Source: an uncultured Lachnospiraceae bacterium
GTDB taxonomy: Bacteria > Bacillota > Clostridia > Lachnospirales > Lachnospiraceae
Assembly: GCA_947626285.1 (NCBI GenBank)
Contig: CANQRR010000009.1
Location: forward strand, 1-64,000
Direction: 5' to 3'
Length of the DNA: 64,000 bases
Under the pieces are notes generated by a model. The model worked only from the letters and a program-made list of their open reading frames with translations, was not told the origin of the DNA and did not search any database. The position numbers and the translations under genes were made by a program. The stretch's first letter is position 1; each line of letters opens with the position of its first letter. Below are positions 10,134 through 18,235 of the stretch, piece by piece.

Positions 10134-10878
10134 TGGGTTTCCCTTTTTGGTCAAATATGGCGTCGCCGTTGGTCAGCACATAATCCTCTTTGCCAAGGAT
10201 CGCCTTGCAGTAATCCTGCACGGACGTGAGCCGATGCCGAAAGGCGACACCACCGCCCGGAAGAGCTGTCGTGTGGATGTCCGAACCGGCGGTGATCGGA
10301 AGACCGTGCTCGTTGGCATAGCGGATCGCCCGGCGGTCGTATTCCGGGTTGTGATGGCTGCTTTTATGGCTGGGGGAAGAGTGGGCCGCGTTGATTCCCT
10401 CCACGCCGTCTACATACTCCGGATATAGTCGTATCTCCGGAATATACCCGGCCTCCCGGAACGGATGGGCGTGGATGACCATGCCGCCGCCCTCATGGAT
10501 CAGACGGTATTGCTCTTTCACGTCGGCGCCGCGGATTTCAGGATGTGCCTTCAGCCAGTCCGGCGTGATCCCGTAGATCAGAAATTCCGTACCCCGGTAT
10601 CCGGCCTCATATCCCCAGAATACATCAAGATCATGATTTTTCCCATATCCCAGCGCCTCTCTGTAGCCTGTCGTAAAGTGGTCCACCCACTGTTCCCAGG
10701 GCAGAGAGCGATCGATACCGGTATTGCCGCCCCAGTTGTGATCAGTGATGATGATTCCCGCGTAGCCCATAAGATGCGCCGCCGCAGCCATCTCTGCACC
10801 GGAGTTATGCGCGCAGGCGCTCCCCGGCCGGGTGTGCATGTGGGTCTCATAAAGGTAGGGGTAATCTTTTAATGTCAT
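10099..10878 (-). CDS. PHP-domain metal-dependent hydrolase
   Basis: A 259-residue protein of the polymerase-and-histidinol-phosphatase superfamily. The metal-binding histidine and aspartate motifs are all visible: ETHMHT near the N-terminus, IITDHN, the glutamate in GYEAG, HAHPF in the middle and GSDIHT near the C-terminus. Such proteins hydrolyse phosphoesters with two or three metal ions; the substrate here is unknown. Start ATG 10878 has GGAGG 8 bases upstream on the minus strand; a TTG 30 bases further up lacks one. It has its own promoter in the space shared with mutL and runs convergently towards mutS. Confidence 0.88.
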   Translation of the reverse strand: MTLKDYPYLYETHMHTRPGSACAHNSGAEMAAAAHLMGYAGIIITDHNWGGNTGIDRSLPWEQWVDHFTTGYREALGYGKNHDLDVFWGYEAGYRGTEFLIYGITPDWLKAHPEIRGADVKEQYRLIHEGGGMVIHAHPFREAGYIPEIRLYPEYVDGVEGINAAHSSPSHKSSHHNPEYDRRAIRYANEHGLPITAGSDIHTTALPGGGVAFRHRLTSVQDYCKAILGKEDYVLTNGDAIFDQKGKPIISTQISRLSN

Positions 10879-10928
10879 CCTGTCCGCCTCCGTCAATTCG
10901 CCGTTCAAATCCGCTTTTACATACTTCT

Positions 10929-10956
10929 ATTATATACGAAGATGCCATCTTTTCAA
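10929..10956 (-). promoter_or_regulatory. Promoter of the PHP gene
   Basis: On the minus strand TTGAAA (10951-10956) and TATAAT (10929-10934) are separated by 16 bp, close to the vegetative consensus. Confidence 0.7.
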
Positions 10957-10974
10957 GAACTTGTACTGTCTGGA

Positions 10975-11003
10975 TTGAAAGCCGGGGATGATTTTGCTAT
11001 ACT
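10975..11003 (+). promoter_or_regulatory. Promoter of mutL
   Basis: TTGAAA (10975-10980), a 17-bp spacer and TATACT (10998-11003) with TTTTGC directly before the -10. The start of transcription would fall about 35 bases before the mutL ATG. It is back to back with the PHP promoter. Confidence 0.75.
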
Positions 11004-11045
11004 CAAAGAAGAAATCAGATAAGCTTATGGTTGAAAGGAGTAAAC

Positions 11046-13031
11046 ATGCACGAGATCACGCTCCTAAGTCAGGAGACCATCGATAAAATTGCCGCGGGAG
11101 AAGTCGTGGAGCGACCGGCTTCCATCGTGAAGGAGCTCGTCGAGAACGCGATCGACGCGGGCGCGAACGCGGTCACAGTCGAGATCAAGGACGGCGGCAT
11201 TTCGCTTGTGCGCATCACGGACAACGGAAGCGGTATCCCGAAGGAGCAGGTGCGCACGGCGTTTCTGCGCCACGCGACCAGCAAGATCCGCACGGTGGAC
11301 GACCTGCTGACCACCGGGACGCTCGGGTTCCGTGGTGAGGCGCTCTCAAGCATTGCGGCGGTCTGCCAGGTCGAGATGATCACAAAGACCGCGGGCGGCA
11401 TCACGGGCGTGCGCTATGTGATCGAGGGTGGCGCGGAGAAGTCGTTTGAGGAGATCGGAGCACCGGAGGGCACGACGTTTCTGGTGCGCAATCTGTTCTA
11501 CAATACGCCTGCCCGCAGGAAATTCCTCAAGACGGCGGCGACGGAGGCAGGCTATGTCAGTGATCTGATGGAGCGGCTGGCGCTGTCGCATCCAGGGATC
11601 TCCTTTAAATTTATCAACAACGGGGACACGAAACTGCACACTTCCGGCAACTGCAATCTGCGCGATATCATATACGGTATCTACGGCAGGGACATCACCT
11701 CGAATGTCGTGAAGATCGACGCCGGGGAGGGAAGCGGCCTGCATATTGCAGGTTTCATTGGGAAACCCGTGATCTCGCGTGGCAACCGGAATTTTGAGAA
11801 TTATTTCGTTAACGGCAGGTATGTGAAGAGCGCGATCGTCGCGCGGGCAATCGAGGACGCGTACAAGCCGTTCATCATGAACCATCGTTTTCCGTTCACG
11901 GTGCTGATGCTGCAGATCGATTCCACGCAGGTGGACGTCAACGTGCACCCGACCAAGATGGAGGTGCGCTTCGCCGATCAGAGCGGGATCTATGAGCAGG
12001 TACTTCAGACGGTGAAAGACGGTTTGCTTGGGAAAGAGCTGATCCCGGAGATCACGATCGACGAGCCGAAAATCGCTAGACAGTCGAAAGCACAGAGCGA
12101 CACGGGAAAGGCAGACGCAAATACTCAGATTTTGAAAAGCGGTACAGGACAGGTCGGCGTACATACTCAGGACGGACAAAGAAAGACGCCGGGAGAAATG
12201 CATTTTCGTTATCCAGAGCCGTTCGAGAAGGTGCGCAGTCAGCTGATCGCAGAGGCGGACAGCCCGTATGAGGCGAAATATCCACAGCGGCAGCGCACGG
12301 GGACGATCCGCCCTGTGACGGGAAATATTCTGCATGACGAAACGCAGACAAAGACCGACAATGGACAGGACATGCAGACAGTACAGGCTGAAACGACCGG
12401 AGAATCGGTCCAGATGCAGCTGTTTGACGATCGTCTGCTCTCTGCGGAGGGCATGAAGAAGCACCGACTGATCGGACAGCTCTTTGAGACATACTGGCTG
12501 ATCGAGTATGAGGAGAAGCTGTATATCATCGACCAACACGCGGCGCATGAGAAAGTGCTCTATGAGCGTTTCATGGAGAAATTTAAGAAGAAGGAACAGA
12601 CTTCACAGATGATCACGCCGCCAATCATCGTCACGCTGGGCATGCAGGAGGAGACGGTGCTGAAGCAGAATCTGGACCATTTCGCGGCGGTAGGTTTTGT
12701 GATCGAACATTTCGGAGACAGAGATTATTCCATCAGCGCGGTGCCCGGCAACCTCTACGGGATTGCGAACCGCACGCTGTTCACGGAGATGCTGGACGGA
12801 CTGACCGACGTGTCGGAGAGATCCTCCTCGCAGACGATTCAGGAGAAGATCGCCTCGATGTCCTGCAAGGCGGCGGTCAAGGGAAACCACAGGATGACGG
12901 CGCAGGAGGCGGATGCGCTGATCGCGGAGCTTCTGACACTGGAAAATCCGTACAACTGTCCGCACGGCCGCCCGACGATCGTCGCGATGACGAAGCAGGA
13001 GTTGGAGAAGAAATTCAAGAGGATCGTGTGA
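11046..13031 (+). CDS. mutL: DNA mismatch repair protein MutL
   Basis: Couples MutS to downstream repair. The 661-residue protein has the GHKL ATPase N-terminus (ITLLSQETIDKIAAGEVVER, ENAIDAGA, DNGSGI, HATSKI, TLGFRGEALSSI), a variable linker at about 330-450 rich in Q, T and K, and a C-terminal dimerisation domain. That domain shows DQHAAHEKVLYERF with the nuclease-type metal motif (DQHA...E) and CPHGRPT near the end, as in MutL proteins of bacteria lacking MutH. ATG 11046 follows AAAGGAG. It is transcribed from its own promoter. Confidence 0.98.
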   Translation: MHEITLLSQETIDKIAAGEVVERPASIVKELVENAIDAGANAVTVEIKDGGISLVRITDNGSGIPKEQVRTAFLRHATSKIRTVDDLLTTGTLGFRGEALSSIAAVCQVEMITKTAGGITGVRYVIEGGAEKSFEEIGAPEGTTFLVRNLFYNTPARRKFLKTAATEAGYVSDLMERLALSHPGISFKFINNGDTKLHTSGNCNLRDIIYGIYGRDITSNVVKIDAGEGSGLHIAGFIGKPVISRGNRNFENYFVNGRYVKSAIVARAIEDAYKPFIMNHRFPFTVLMLQIDSTQVDVNVHPTKMEVRFADQSGIYEQVLQTVKDGLLGKELIPEITIDEPKIARQSKAQSDTGKADANTQILKSGTGQVGVHTQDGQRKTPGEMHFRYPEPFEKVRSQLIAEADSPYEAKYPQRQRTGTIRPVTGNILHDETQTKTDNGQDMQTVQAETTGESVQMQLFDDRLLSAEGMKKHRLIGQLFETYWLIEYEEKLYIIDQHAAHEKVLYERFMEKFKKKEQTSQMITPPIIVTLGMQEETVLKQNLDHFAAVGFVIEHFGDRDYSISAVPGNLYGIANRTLFTEMLDGLTDVSERSSSQTIQEKIASMSCKAAVKGNHRMTAQEADALIAELLTLENPYNCPHGRPTIVAMTKQELEKKFKRIV

Positions 13032-13067
13032 TAGTTTGCTGACAGAAATGGATTGGAGTAGACCAAT

Positions 13068-13184
13068 ATGAACCTTAAAATAGCATTTTTGCAGATTTTG
13101 CCGGGAAAGCATCCTGATATATACGGTATTTTATCGGATGAAAATGCCCACGGAATCATCGGCGGGGAATTCGTGCATTGGTAA
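13068..13184 (+). pseudogene. Remnant of a carbon-nitrogen hydrolase gene (5' end)
   Basis: A 38-codon frame preceded by a GGAG site begins MNLKIAFLQILPGK, which resembles the start of nitrilase-family (carbon-nitrogen hydrolase) proteins, where a MKIALLQ-type strand opens the domain. After about 14 residues the similarity ends and the frame stops at 13184. The catalytic Glu-Lys-Cys region is absent. I read it as the start codon and first codons of a deleted gene joined to other sequence. The assignment rests on only 14 residues. Confidence 0.4.
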
Positions 13185-13300
13185 TTTCAAACAAGCCGGA
13201 CGTTTTGTACTCAAAGCACAAGTACTGTAAGGCTTTAGCAAATCCACTGCCGACGGGACGCTCCGGAGAAAAGTATGATCGAAAGCAGAGGAGGGATCGT

Positions 13301-14179
13301 ATGCGCACGAATTCCATGTGTTTCTCCTGCATATTGAGAAAACAGGATAAACTGGTCAGACAATATGAAGATGAGGAAAAGAAATCCGAGTATTTGCACC
13401 GGGTCTTGGAAATTCTGTACAAATATGGTCGTTCAGAGTCTACGCCCTGGCTTGCGGAAAAAATCAATGACGTATGCGAAGAGTATTGGGGCAAGCCGGA
13501 TTATACCGAGGTCAAACATAAGTACAACCAGCTGCTTCTGGATAAAGAAAAGGAAATTGAGCAGCGGATACGGCAGTCTGATGATTCAATCAAAGAATGT
13601 ATCAGGTATGTGTGCGCTGGAAACTACATCGATTTTTCCGCTGTAGAGCATATTAGTGAACAGGGATTGGAAGAGCTGCTGAATCATATGGCGGCAGTAC
13701 CGGAAGAAGAGTATTCTCAGTTCATAAATGACTTGGAAACGACCCGCAAACTGGTATACCTGACGGATAATTGCGGAGAGATCGTATTCGATAAATTATT
13801 GATCCGCTTTATACGGGAACGTTATCCGTCGATGCAGATTCGTGTGATCGTAAGAGGCGAAGATGTGACAAATGATGCAACGCTTTGCGATGCGCAGGAA
13901 GTGGGGCTGACTGAACTCGTTCCCTGCATCGGCAACGGAAACGCGGCGCCTGGGTCGGTCATCAAAAGATTTTCAAAAGAGGCAAAGGAACTATTATTGG
14001 GTGCCGATCTGATCATAGCAAAGGGGCAGGGGAATTTTGAAAGCTTGTTTGGCGAGGGGCTGAACCCTTATTATCTTTTCTTGTGTAAATGTGAATTATT
14101 TGTCCGCCGGTTTGGACTGAGGCAATTTGAGTCCGTTTTCCGAAAGGAAGAGAGGATTGCTTCTTTTCTGAAAGAATAA
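13301..14179 (+). CDS. DUF89 / ARMT1-like damage-control phosphatase
   Basis: A 292-residue cytosolic protein of the DUF89 family. It starts with the CxxC-type segment CFSCILRKQ found in the bacterial subfamily and carries the hallmark LTDNCGEIVFDKLL motif whose Asp and Asn bind metal in the active site. GEDVTNDATL and LIIAKGQGNFESL are further family motifs. Characterised relatives remove harmful phosphometabolites such as sugar phosphates and phosphopantetheine by-products; the substrate here is unknown. ATG 13301 is chosen because GGAGGG precedes it; the upstream extension to 13178 is not protein-like. Codon use is more AT-rich than in mutL. Confidence 0.85.
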   Translation: MRTNSMCFSCILRKQDKLVRQYEDEEKKSEYLHRVLEILYKYGRSESTPWLAEKINDVCEEYWGKPDYTEVKHKYNQLLLDKEKEIEQRIRQSDDSIKECIRYVCAGNYIDFSAVEHISEQGLEELLNHMAAVPEEEYSQFINDLETTRKLVYLTDNCGEIVFDKLLIRFIRERYPSMQIRVIVRGEDVTNDATLCDAQEVGLTELVPCIGNGNAAPGSVIKRFSKEAKELLLGADLIIAKGQGNFESLFGEGLNPYYLFLCKCELFVRRFGLRQFESVFRKEERIASFLKE

Positions 14180-14324
14180 GAGCCGTTATAATGAGAGGCT
14201 GATGTCAATGGATGGACTAAATTGGCAGCGGAAAGAAAACTGACCTGACTAAGAGAGCACAGAATGTCGGGTGTTAATTTGTATGGCTGATATACTGTCA
14301 GTACAGTGCGAGGGAGTGAGCAGG

Positions 14325-15164
14325 ATGAAAGGCTGGATCGAAGGAGTTCAGGAATCTATTGATTTCATAGAGCAGAATCTGACAGAGGAACTGGACATCA
14401 CAGATATTGCCGGTAAGGCAGCTTTGTCTCCGTTCTATTACCAGCGTATCTTTGGAGCTCTGTGTGGTATGACTGTCGGTGAATATATCCGTGCGCGCAG
14501 GATGACTCTGGCAGCTCAGGAACTCAGCCGGGAAGATGTGAAGGTAATTGATGTTGCCGTTAAATATGGCTATGAATCACCGGACAGCTTTGCAAAAGCT
14601 TTTCAGAAGTTTCATGGAATCACACCATCACAGGCACGGGAGACAGGTGCGCCGCTCAGATCTCTTGCTCCACTGCATATCAAGATCACGATGGAGGGTG
14701 GAACGATGCTAGATTATTGTATTGTTGAAAAGGCTCCTTTTACTATTGTCGGAACCAGGAGACGCTTCAATTCGGATACCAGTTATCAGGAGATACCGAA
14801 GTTTTGGACTGAATACATGGGACAGGGAGAGAAGTGTCCTATCATGGGGACATTTGGTGTTTGCGTTGATATGGGCGGCAAGGATTTTGACTATTGGATT
14901 GCGGATCTGTATAAACCGTGGGAAGACATTCCTGAAGACTGCGGGACTTATCAGATTCCAGGCAGTCTGTGGGCACAGTTCATCTGTAAAGGACAGCTGC
15001 CGGACAGCTTACAGAGTGTAAACACTAAGATTTGGTCTGAATGGCTTCCTGCTCTACAGGGATATGAGCTTGCAGGTAAATACAACCTTGAAGTGTATGG
15101 TCCTCCGGCAGAGAATCCGGATGATTATATAAGCTATATCTGGATTCCATTAAAGAAAGCTTAA
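14325..15164 (+). CDS. AraC-type regulator with GyrI-like effector domain
   Basis: A 279-residue transcription regulator. Residues 1 to about 105 form two helix-turn-helix motifs of the AraC/XylS type (LDITDIAGKAALSPFYYQRI and VIDVAVKYGYESPDSFAKAF). Residues from about 125 form a GyrI-like small-molecule-binding domain (DYCIVEKAPFTIVGTRR, ending YISYIWIPLKK). This N-terminal HTH plus C-terminal GyrI layout is the Rob/BmrR-like arrangement used to sense small hydrophobic compounds. ATG 14325 follows GGGAG; an in-frame ATG at 14283 is an alternative. No regulated partner is adjacent: the next gene downstream is convergent behind a terminator. Confidence 0.9.
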   Translation: MKGWIEGVQESIDFIEQNLTEELDITDIAGKAALSPFYYQRIFGALCGMTVGEYIRARRMTLAAQELSREDVKVIDVAVKYGYESPDSFAKAFQKFHGITPSQARETGAPLRSLAPLHIKITMEGGTMLDYCIVEKAPFTIVGTRRRFNSDTSYQEIPKFWTEYMGQGEKCPIMGTFGVCVDMGGKDFDYWIADLYKPWEDIPEDCGTYQIPGSLWAQFICKGQLPDSLQSVNTKIWSEWLPALQGYELAGKYNLEVYGPPAENPDDYISYIWIPLKKA

Positions 15165-15185
15165 TTTTTTGATTATAATGAGCGA

Positions 15186-15235
15186 GGGTGCCGCTCAATC
15201 ATCTAATTTTGATGATTTTGCGACACCCCTTTGTC
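15186..15235 (+). terminator. Terminator after the AraC-type gene
   Basis: Long imperfect hairpin: GGGTGCCGC with ATCATC at 15186-15203 pairs with GATGAT and GCGACACCC at 15211-15228. The following CTTTGTCTGTTC is only moderately T-rich. It lies between convergent genes and may serve both. Confidence 0.65.
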
Positions 15236-15251
15236 TGTTCTGCAGAAAGCG

Positions 15252-15815
15252 TTATTTCAGTTTCATCCCGTCATGGAAGGCTTCGCCGACACGCTCGGAT
15301 ACTTTGTAGTAGCCATGTGTGTACGGGTCGAAGGCGATCGCGTTCACCAGGGACATGTCGAGCTTCCCGTTCGGCATCACGCGCTCGTCCGCCGTGACGT
15401 TTACGACCTTACCGATCACACCGCAGCCGTATTCGTTATCCTGATATTCAATAAATTCGCATTCCAGGCAGAGCGGGAATTCATTGATAACAGGGGCGTC
15501 TACCGTTTCCGCCTTGCTGGCGGTGAGACCGGCTTTTGTCAGCTTGTCTGCGGTCTGGTTGCCGGATGCGACGCCGAAATAGTCCGCCTCAACTACATGG
15601 GCGGCGTCGGCGATGCTCACCGTAAACGCGCCTCTTTTCTTAATGTTCTTTACTGTCTTGTGTGATTCGCTCAGGTTGAGGGCTACCGTGTTCCGCTCCT
15701 GCATCGTTCCCCAGGCGGCGTTCATGACATTCACGCTGCCGTCGTCATTGTAAGTGGCGACCATCAGTACCGGCATGGGAAAAATGCCCTCGGTGATATT
15801 CAATTTCTTTCTCAT
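15252..15815 (-). CDS. Flavin reductase-like, FMN-binding protein
   Basis: A 187-residue protein of the flavin reductase-like split-barrel family. PMPVLMVATYNDDGSVNVMN at the N-terminus and the segment NTVALNLSESHKTVKNI are typical; the middle has YFGVASGNQTADK and the end a conserved DPYTHGYY. Such proteins bind FMN and reduce flavin or act as oxygen/metal responsive reductases. The minus-strand start has GAGG upstream and a promoter that overlaps the promoter of the divergent MFS transporter, so the two genes may be jointly regulated. Confidence 0.9.
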   Translation of the reverse strand: MRKKLNITEGIFPMPVLMVATYNDDGSVNVMNAAWGTMQERNTVALNLSESHKTVKNIKKRGAFTVSIADAAHVVEADYFGVASGNQTADKLTKAGLTASKAETVDAPVINEFPLCLECEFIEYQDNEYGCGVIGKVVNVTADERVMPNGKLDMSLVNAIAFDPYTHGYYKVSERVGEAFHDGMKLK

Positions 15816-15843
15816 AAACAGGACCTCTTTTCTTTGAATATTA

Positions 15844-15871
15844 TTGACAACATTTGGCTGTCAGATATAAT
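15844..15871 (+). promoter_or_regulatory. Promoter of the MFS transporter gene
   Basis: TTGACA (15844-15849), 16-bp spacer, TATAAT (15866-15871): both hexamers are perfect consensus. Its -10 overlaps that of the opposite promoter by two bases. Confidence 0.8.
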
Positions 15872-15897
15872 TATAACCGGCAAAACAAAAAAAGCAA
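15870..15897 (-). promoter_or_regulatory. Promoter of the flavin reductase-like gene
   Basis: On the minus strand TTGCTT (15892-15897), 16-bp spacer, TATAAT (15870-15875). The two -10 boxes form the palindrome ATATAATTATA, so polymerases for the two genes cannot bind together. Confidence 0.7.
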
Positions 15898-15924
15898 GTC
15901 ATAAGCAAGAGAGGAGCAGATAGG

Positions 15925-17121
15925 ATGAATACAAAAAAGAATTACAGGAGGACGCTGCTGGCCTGCTACCTCGGCTTTATCACGCAGGCAATCTCGGCGA
16001 ACTTCGCGCCGCTTTTGTTTCTGACCTTTTACAGCAGCTATGGGATTTCCTACGGGCGGCTCGCGCTGATCTCGACCTGCTTTTTCTTTACGCAGCTGGT
16101 CGTGGATTTTATCTGCGCGCAATTTGTGGATCGCATCGGCTACCGGGTCAGCATCGTCGCGGCGGAAATTCTGTCCGGCGTCGGGCTGGCGGGTCTTGCA
16201 TTTCTTCCGGATCGCTTGCCGTCACCCTTTGCCGGGATTCTGATCTGTGTGGTGATCTATGCGGTGGGAAGCGGATTGATCGAGGTGCTCTGCAGCCCGA
16301 TCGTCGAGGCTTGCCCGTTTGAGAACAAAGAGGGGATGATGAGCCTGCTGCACTCGTTTTACTGCTGGGGCTCAGTCGGCGTGATCCTCGGATCCACGCT
16401 GTTCTTCAGCCTGTTCGGGATCGAGCACTGGCGTATCCTGACCTGCCTGTGGGCGATCGTTCCGCTGTACAATATCTACAATTTTGCGACCTGTCCGATC
16501 GAGCCTCTGGTGGAGGACGGACAGAGCATGACGATGGGACAGCTGTTCAAGACGCGGATCTTCTGGCTGTTGATCGTGCTGATGATCTGCGCAGGGTCTT
16601 CGGAACTTGCGATGGCGCAGTGGGCTTCCGCGTTCGCGGAGTCGGCGCTGCATGTCTCAAAGACAGTGGGCGATCTGGCCGGACCGTGCGGATTTGCGGT
16701 ATTTATGGGCATCAGCCGCGTCCTCTACGGAAAGTTCGGGGAGAAAGTCGATCTGCAGAAGTTTATGATCGCGTCCGGGATTCTCTGCCTGTGCTGTTAT
16801 CTGCTTGCCGGACTTGCCAGCCTGCCCATTCTGGGTCTGATTGGCTGTACGCTCTGCGGTTTCTCGGTCGGGATCATGTGGCCAGGTTCGATCAGCATTT
16901 CCTCGGCGACGCTCCCGATGGGAGGGACTGCGATGTTTGCTCTGTTGGCGCTGGCGGGCGATCTTGGCGGAGCAGTAGGCCCGGCAATCGTAGGGAACAT
17001 CTCGCAGAACGCGGGCAATGATCTGCAGGCTGGCGTGCTCGCCGGGATCGGTTTTCCGGTCGTTCTTGTGGTGACGGTGCTCGCGCTGCGCAGGATGAAG
17101 AGAAAAGTATGGCATTATTGA
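15925..17121 (+). CDS. Major facilitator superfamily transporter
   Basis: A 398-residue membrane protein with 12 predicted hydrophobic segments. The central loop of about 25 residues (CPIEPLVEDGQ) separates two six-helix halves, and the charged signature FVDRIGYR lies after the second helix, as expected for the MFS. The closest general look is to the sugar/anion FucP-like or YfkF-type groups, but the substrate cannot be assigned. GAGGAG precedes the ATG. It has its own consensus promoter facing away from the flavin reductase gene. Confidence 0.88.
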   Translation: MNTKKNYRRTLLACYLGFITQAISANFAPLLFLTFYSSYGISYGRLALISTCFFFTQLVVDFICAQFVDRIGYRVSIVAAEILSGVGLAGLAFLPDRLPSPFAGILICVVIYAVGSGLIEVLCSPIVEACPFENKEGMMSLLHSFYCWGSVGVILGSTLFFSLFGIEHWRILTCLWAIVPLYNIYNFATCPIEPLVEDGQSMTMGQLFKTRIFWLLIVLMICAGSSELAMAQWASAFAESALHVSKTVGDLAGPCGFAVFMGISRVLYGKFGEKVDLQKFMIASGILCLCCYLLAGLASLPILGLIGCTLCGFSVGIMWPGSISISSATLPMGGTAMFALLALAGDLGGAVGPAIVGNISQNAGNDLQAGVLAGIGFPVVLVVTVLALRRMKRKVWHY

Positions 17122-17172
17122 TTTTAAGGTAACGTGTCTCAAGGTTAATGATAGCAGGAGTAAATAAGGTGT

Positions 17173-18132
17173 ATGGGACAGAAGAAATTTTCGCTTGTGA
17201 TCGTGACCGGGCCGACTGCGGTCGGTAAAACGAGCCTTTCGGTGGAGCTCGCGAAACGCATCGGCGGGGAGATTATCTCAGCGGATTCAATGCAGGTGTA
17301 CCGCGGCATGGATATCGGGTCGGCGAAAGTGACGAAGGAAGAGATGCAGGGAGTTCCGCATTATTTGATTGACGAGTTCGAGCCGACGGGGGAGTTCCAC
17401 GTCGTAAAATTTCAGGAGCTTGCGAAGCGGTATATCCGTGAGATTCACAGCAGAGGGAAAATTCCGATCCTGGTCGGCGGGACAGGCTTTTACATTCAGG
17501 CAGTGCTGTACGATATCGATTTCACGAAGAACGGGGAGGACAGCTCCTATCGGGAGTCGCTGCAGCATCTGGCAGAAACGAAAGGTGCGGAACAGCTGCA
17601 TGAGATGCTGCGCGGGGTGGATCCTGCCTCAGCGGACGCGATCCACGCGAACAATGTGAAGCGCGTGATCCGTGCATTGGAGTTTTACCATGAGACGGGG
17701 CAGCGGATTTCGGAGCACAATGAGGCGGAGCGGCAAAAGGAGTCGCCCTACCATTTCGCGTATTTTGTGTTGAACGATGAGCGCGAACGACTGTACCGCA
17801 ATATTGATCTGCGCGTCGATGTGATGATGGAGCAGGGACTGCTCGATGAAGTGCGCGCGCTGAAGGCGGCAGGCTGCACGCGGGAGATGGTGTCGATGCA
17901 GGGACTCGGGTACAAGGAGATGTTGGATTACCTCGCGGGCGAATATCCGTTGGAGGAGGCAGTGCGCGTGCTTAAGCGCGATACACGGCATTTTGCGAAA
18001 CGACAGCTGACTTGGTTCCGTAGGGAGCGTGATGTGATCTGGGTGGACAAGGGGAAATTTGAATATGATTCAGAAAGAATCCTTGGGTATATGGAGGGTG
18101 TGCTTTCCGAGAAAGGAATTGTTCATGGATAG
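17173..18132 (+). CDS. miaA: tRNA dimethylallyltransferase
   Basis: Transfers dimethylallyl from DMAPP to A37 of UNN-reading tRNAs, giving i6A, the substrate of MiaB encoded at 5.8 kb. The 319-residue protein has the P-loop GPTAVGKTSLS at residue 12, the conserved DSMQVYRGMDIGSAK segment, GGTGFYIQAVLYDIDF and the C-terminal KRQLTWFRRE tRNA-contact motif. It follows the MFS gene by 50 bases. In Bacilli hfq and a YnbB-type lyase often follow miaA; here the lyase is present but no hfq. Confidence 0.97.
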   Translation: MGQKKFSLVIVTGPTAVGKTSLSVELAKRIGGEIISADSMQVYRGMDIGSAKVTKEEMQGVPHYLIDEFEPTGEFHVVKFQELAKRYIREIHSRGKIPILVGGTGFYIQAVLYDIDFTKNGEDSSYRESLQHLAETKGAEQLHEMLRGVDPASADAIHANNVKRVIRALEFYHETGQRISEHNEAERQKESPYHFAYFVLNDERERLYRNIDLRVDVMMEQGLLDEVRALKAAGCTREMVSMQGLGYKEMLDYLAGEYPLEEAVRVLKRDTRHFAKRQLTWFRRERDVIWVDKGKFEYDSERILGYMEGVLSEKGIVHG

Positions 18133-18235
18133 CCCCATAGTTTGAGAATAGGTAAGAGAGACAGGAATCAGAGAAATCCGAAGCAGAAATCTGCTGAGTG
18201 CGAACAGGAGAGAAGGGACGGAAGGGAAGAAAATT

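Noticed and set aside
18133..18235. hfq between miaA and the YnbB-like gene
   Set aside because: The 103-base spacer is too short and has no open frame resembling Hfq.
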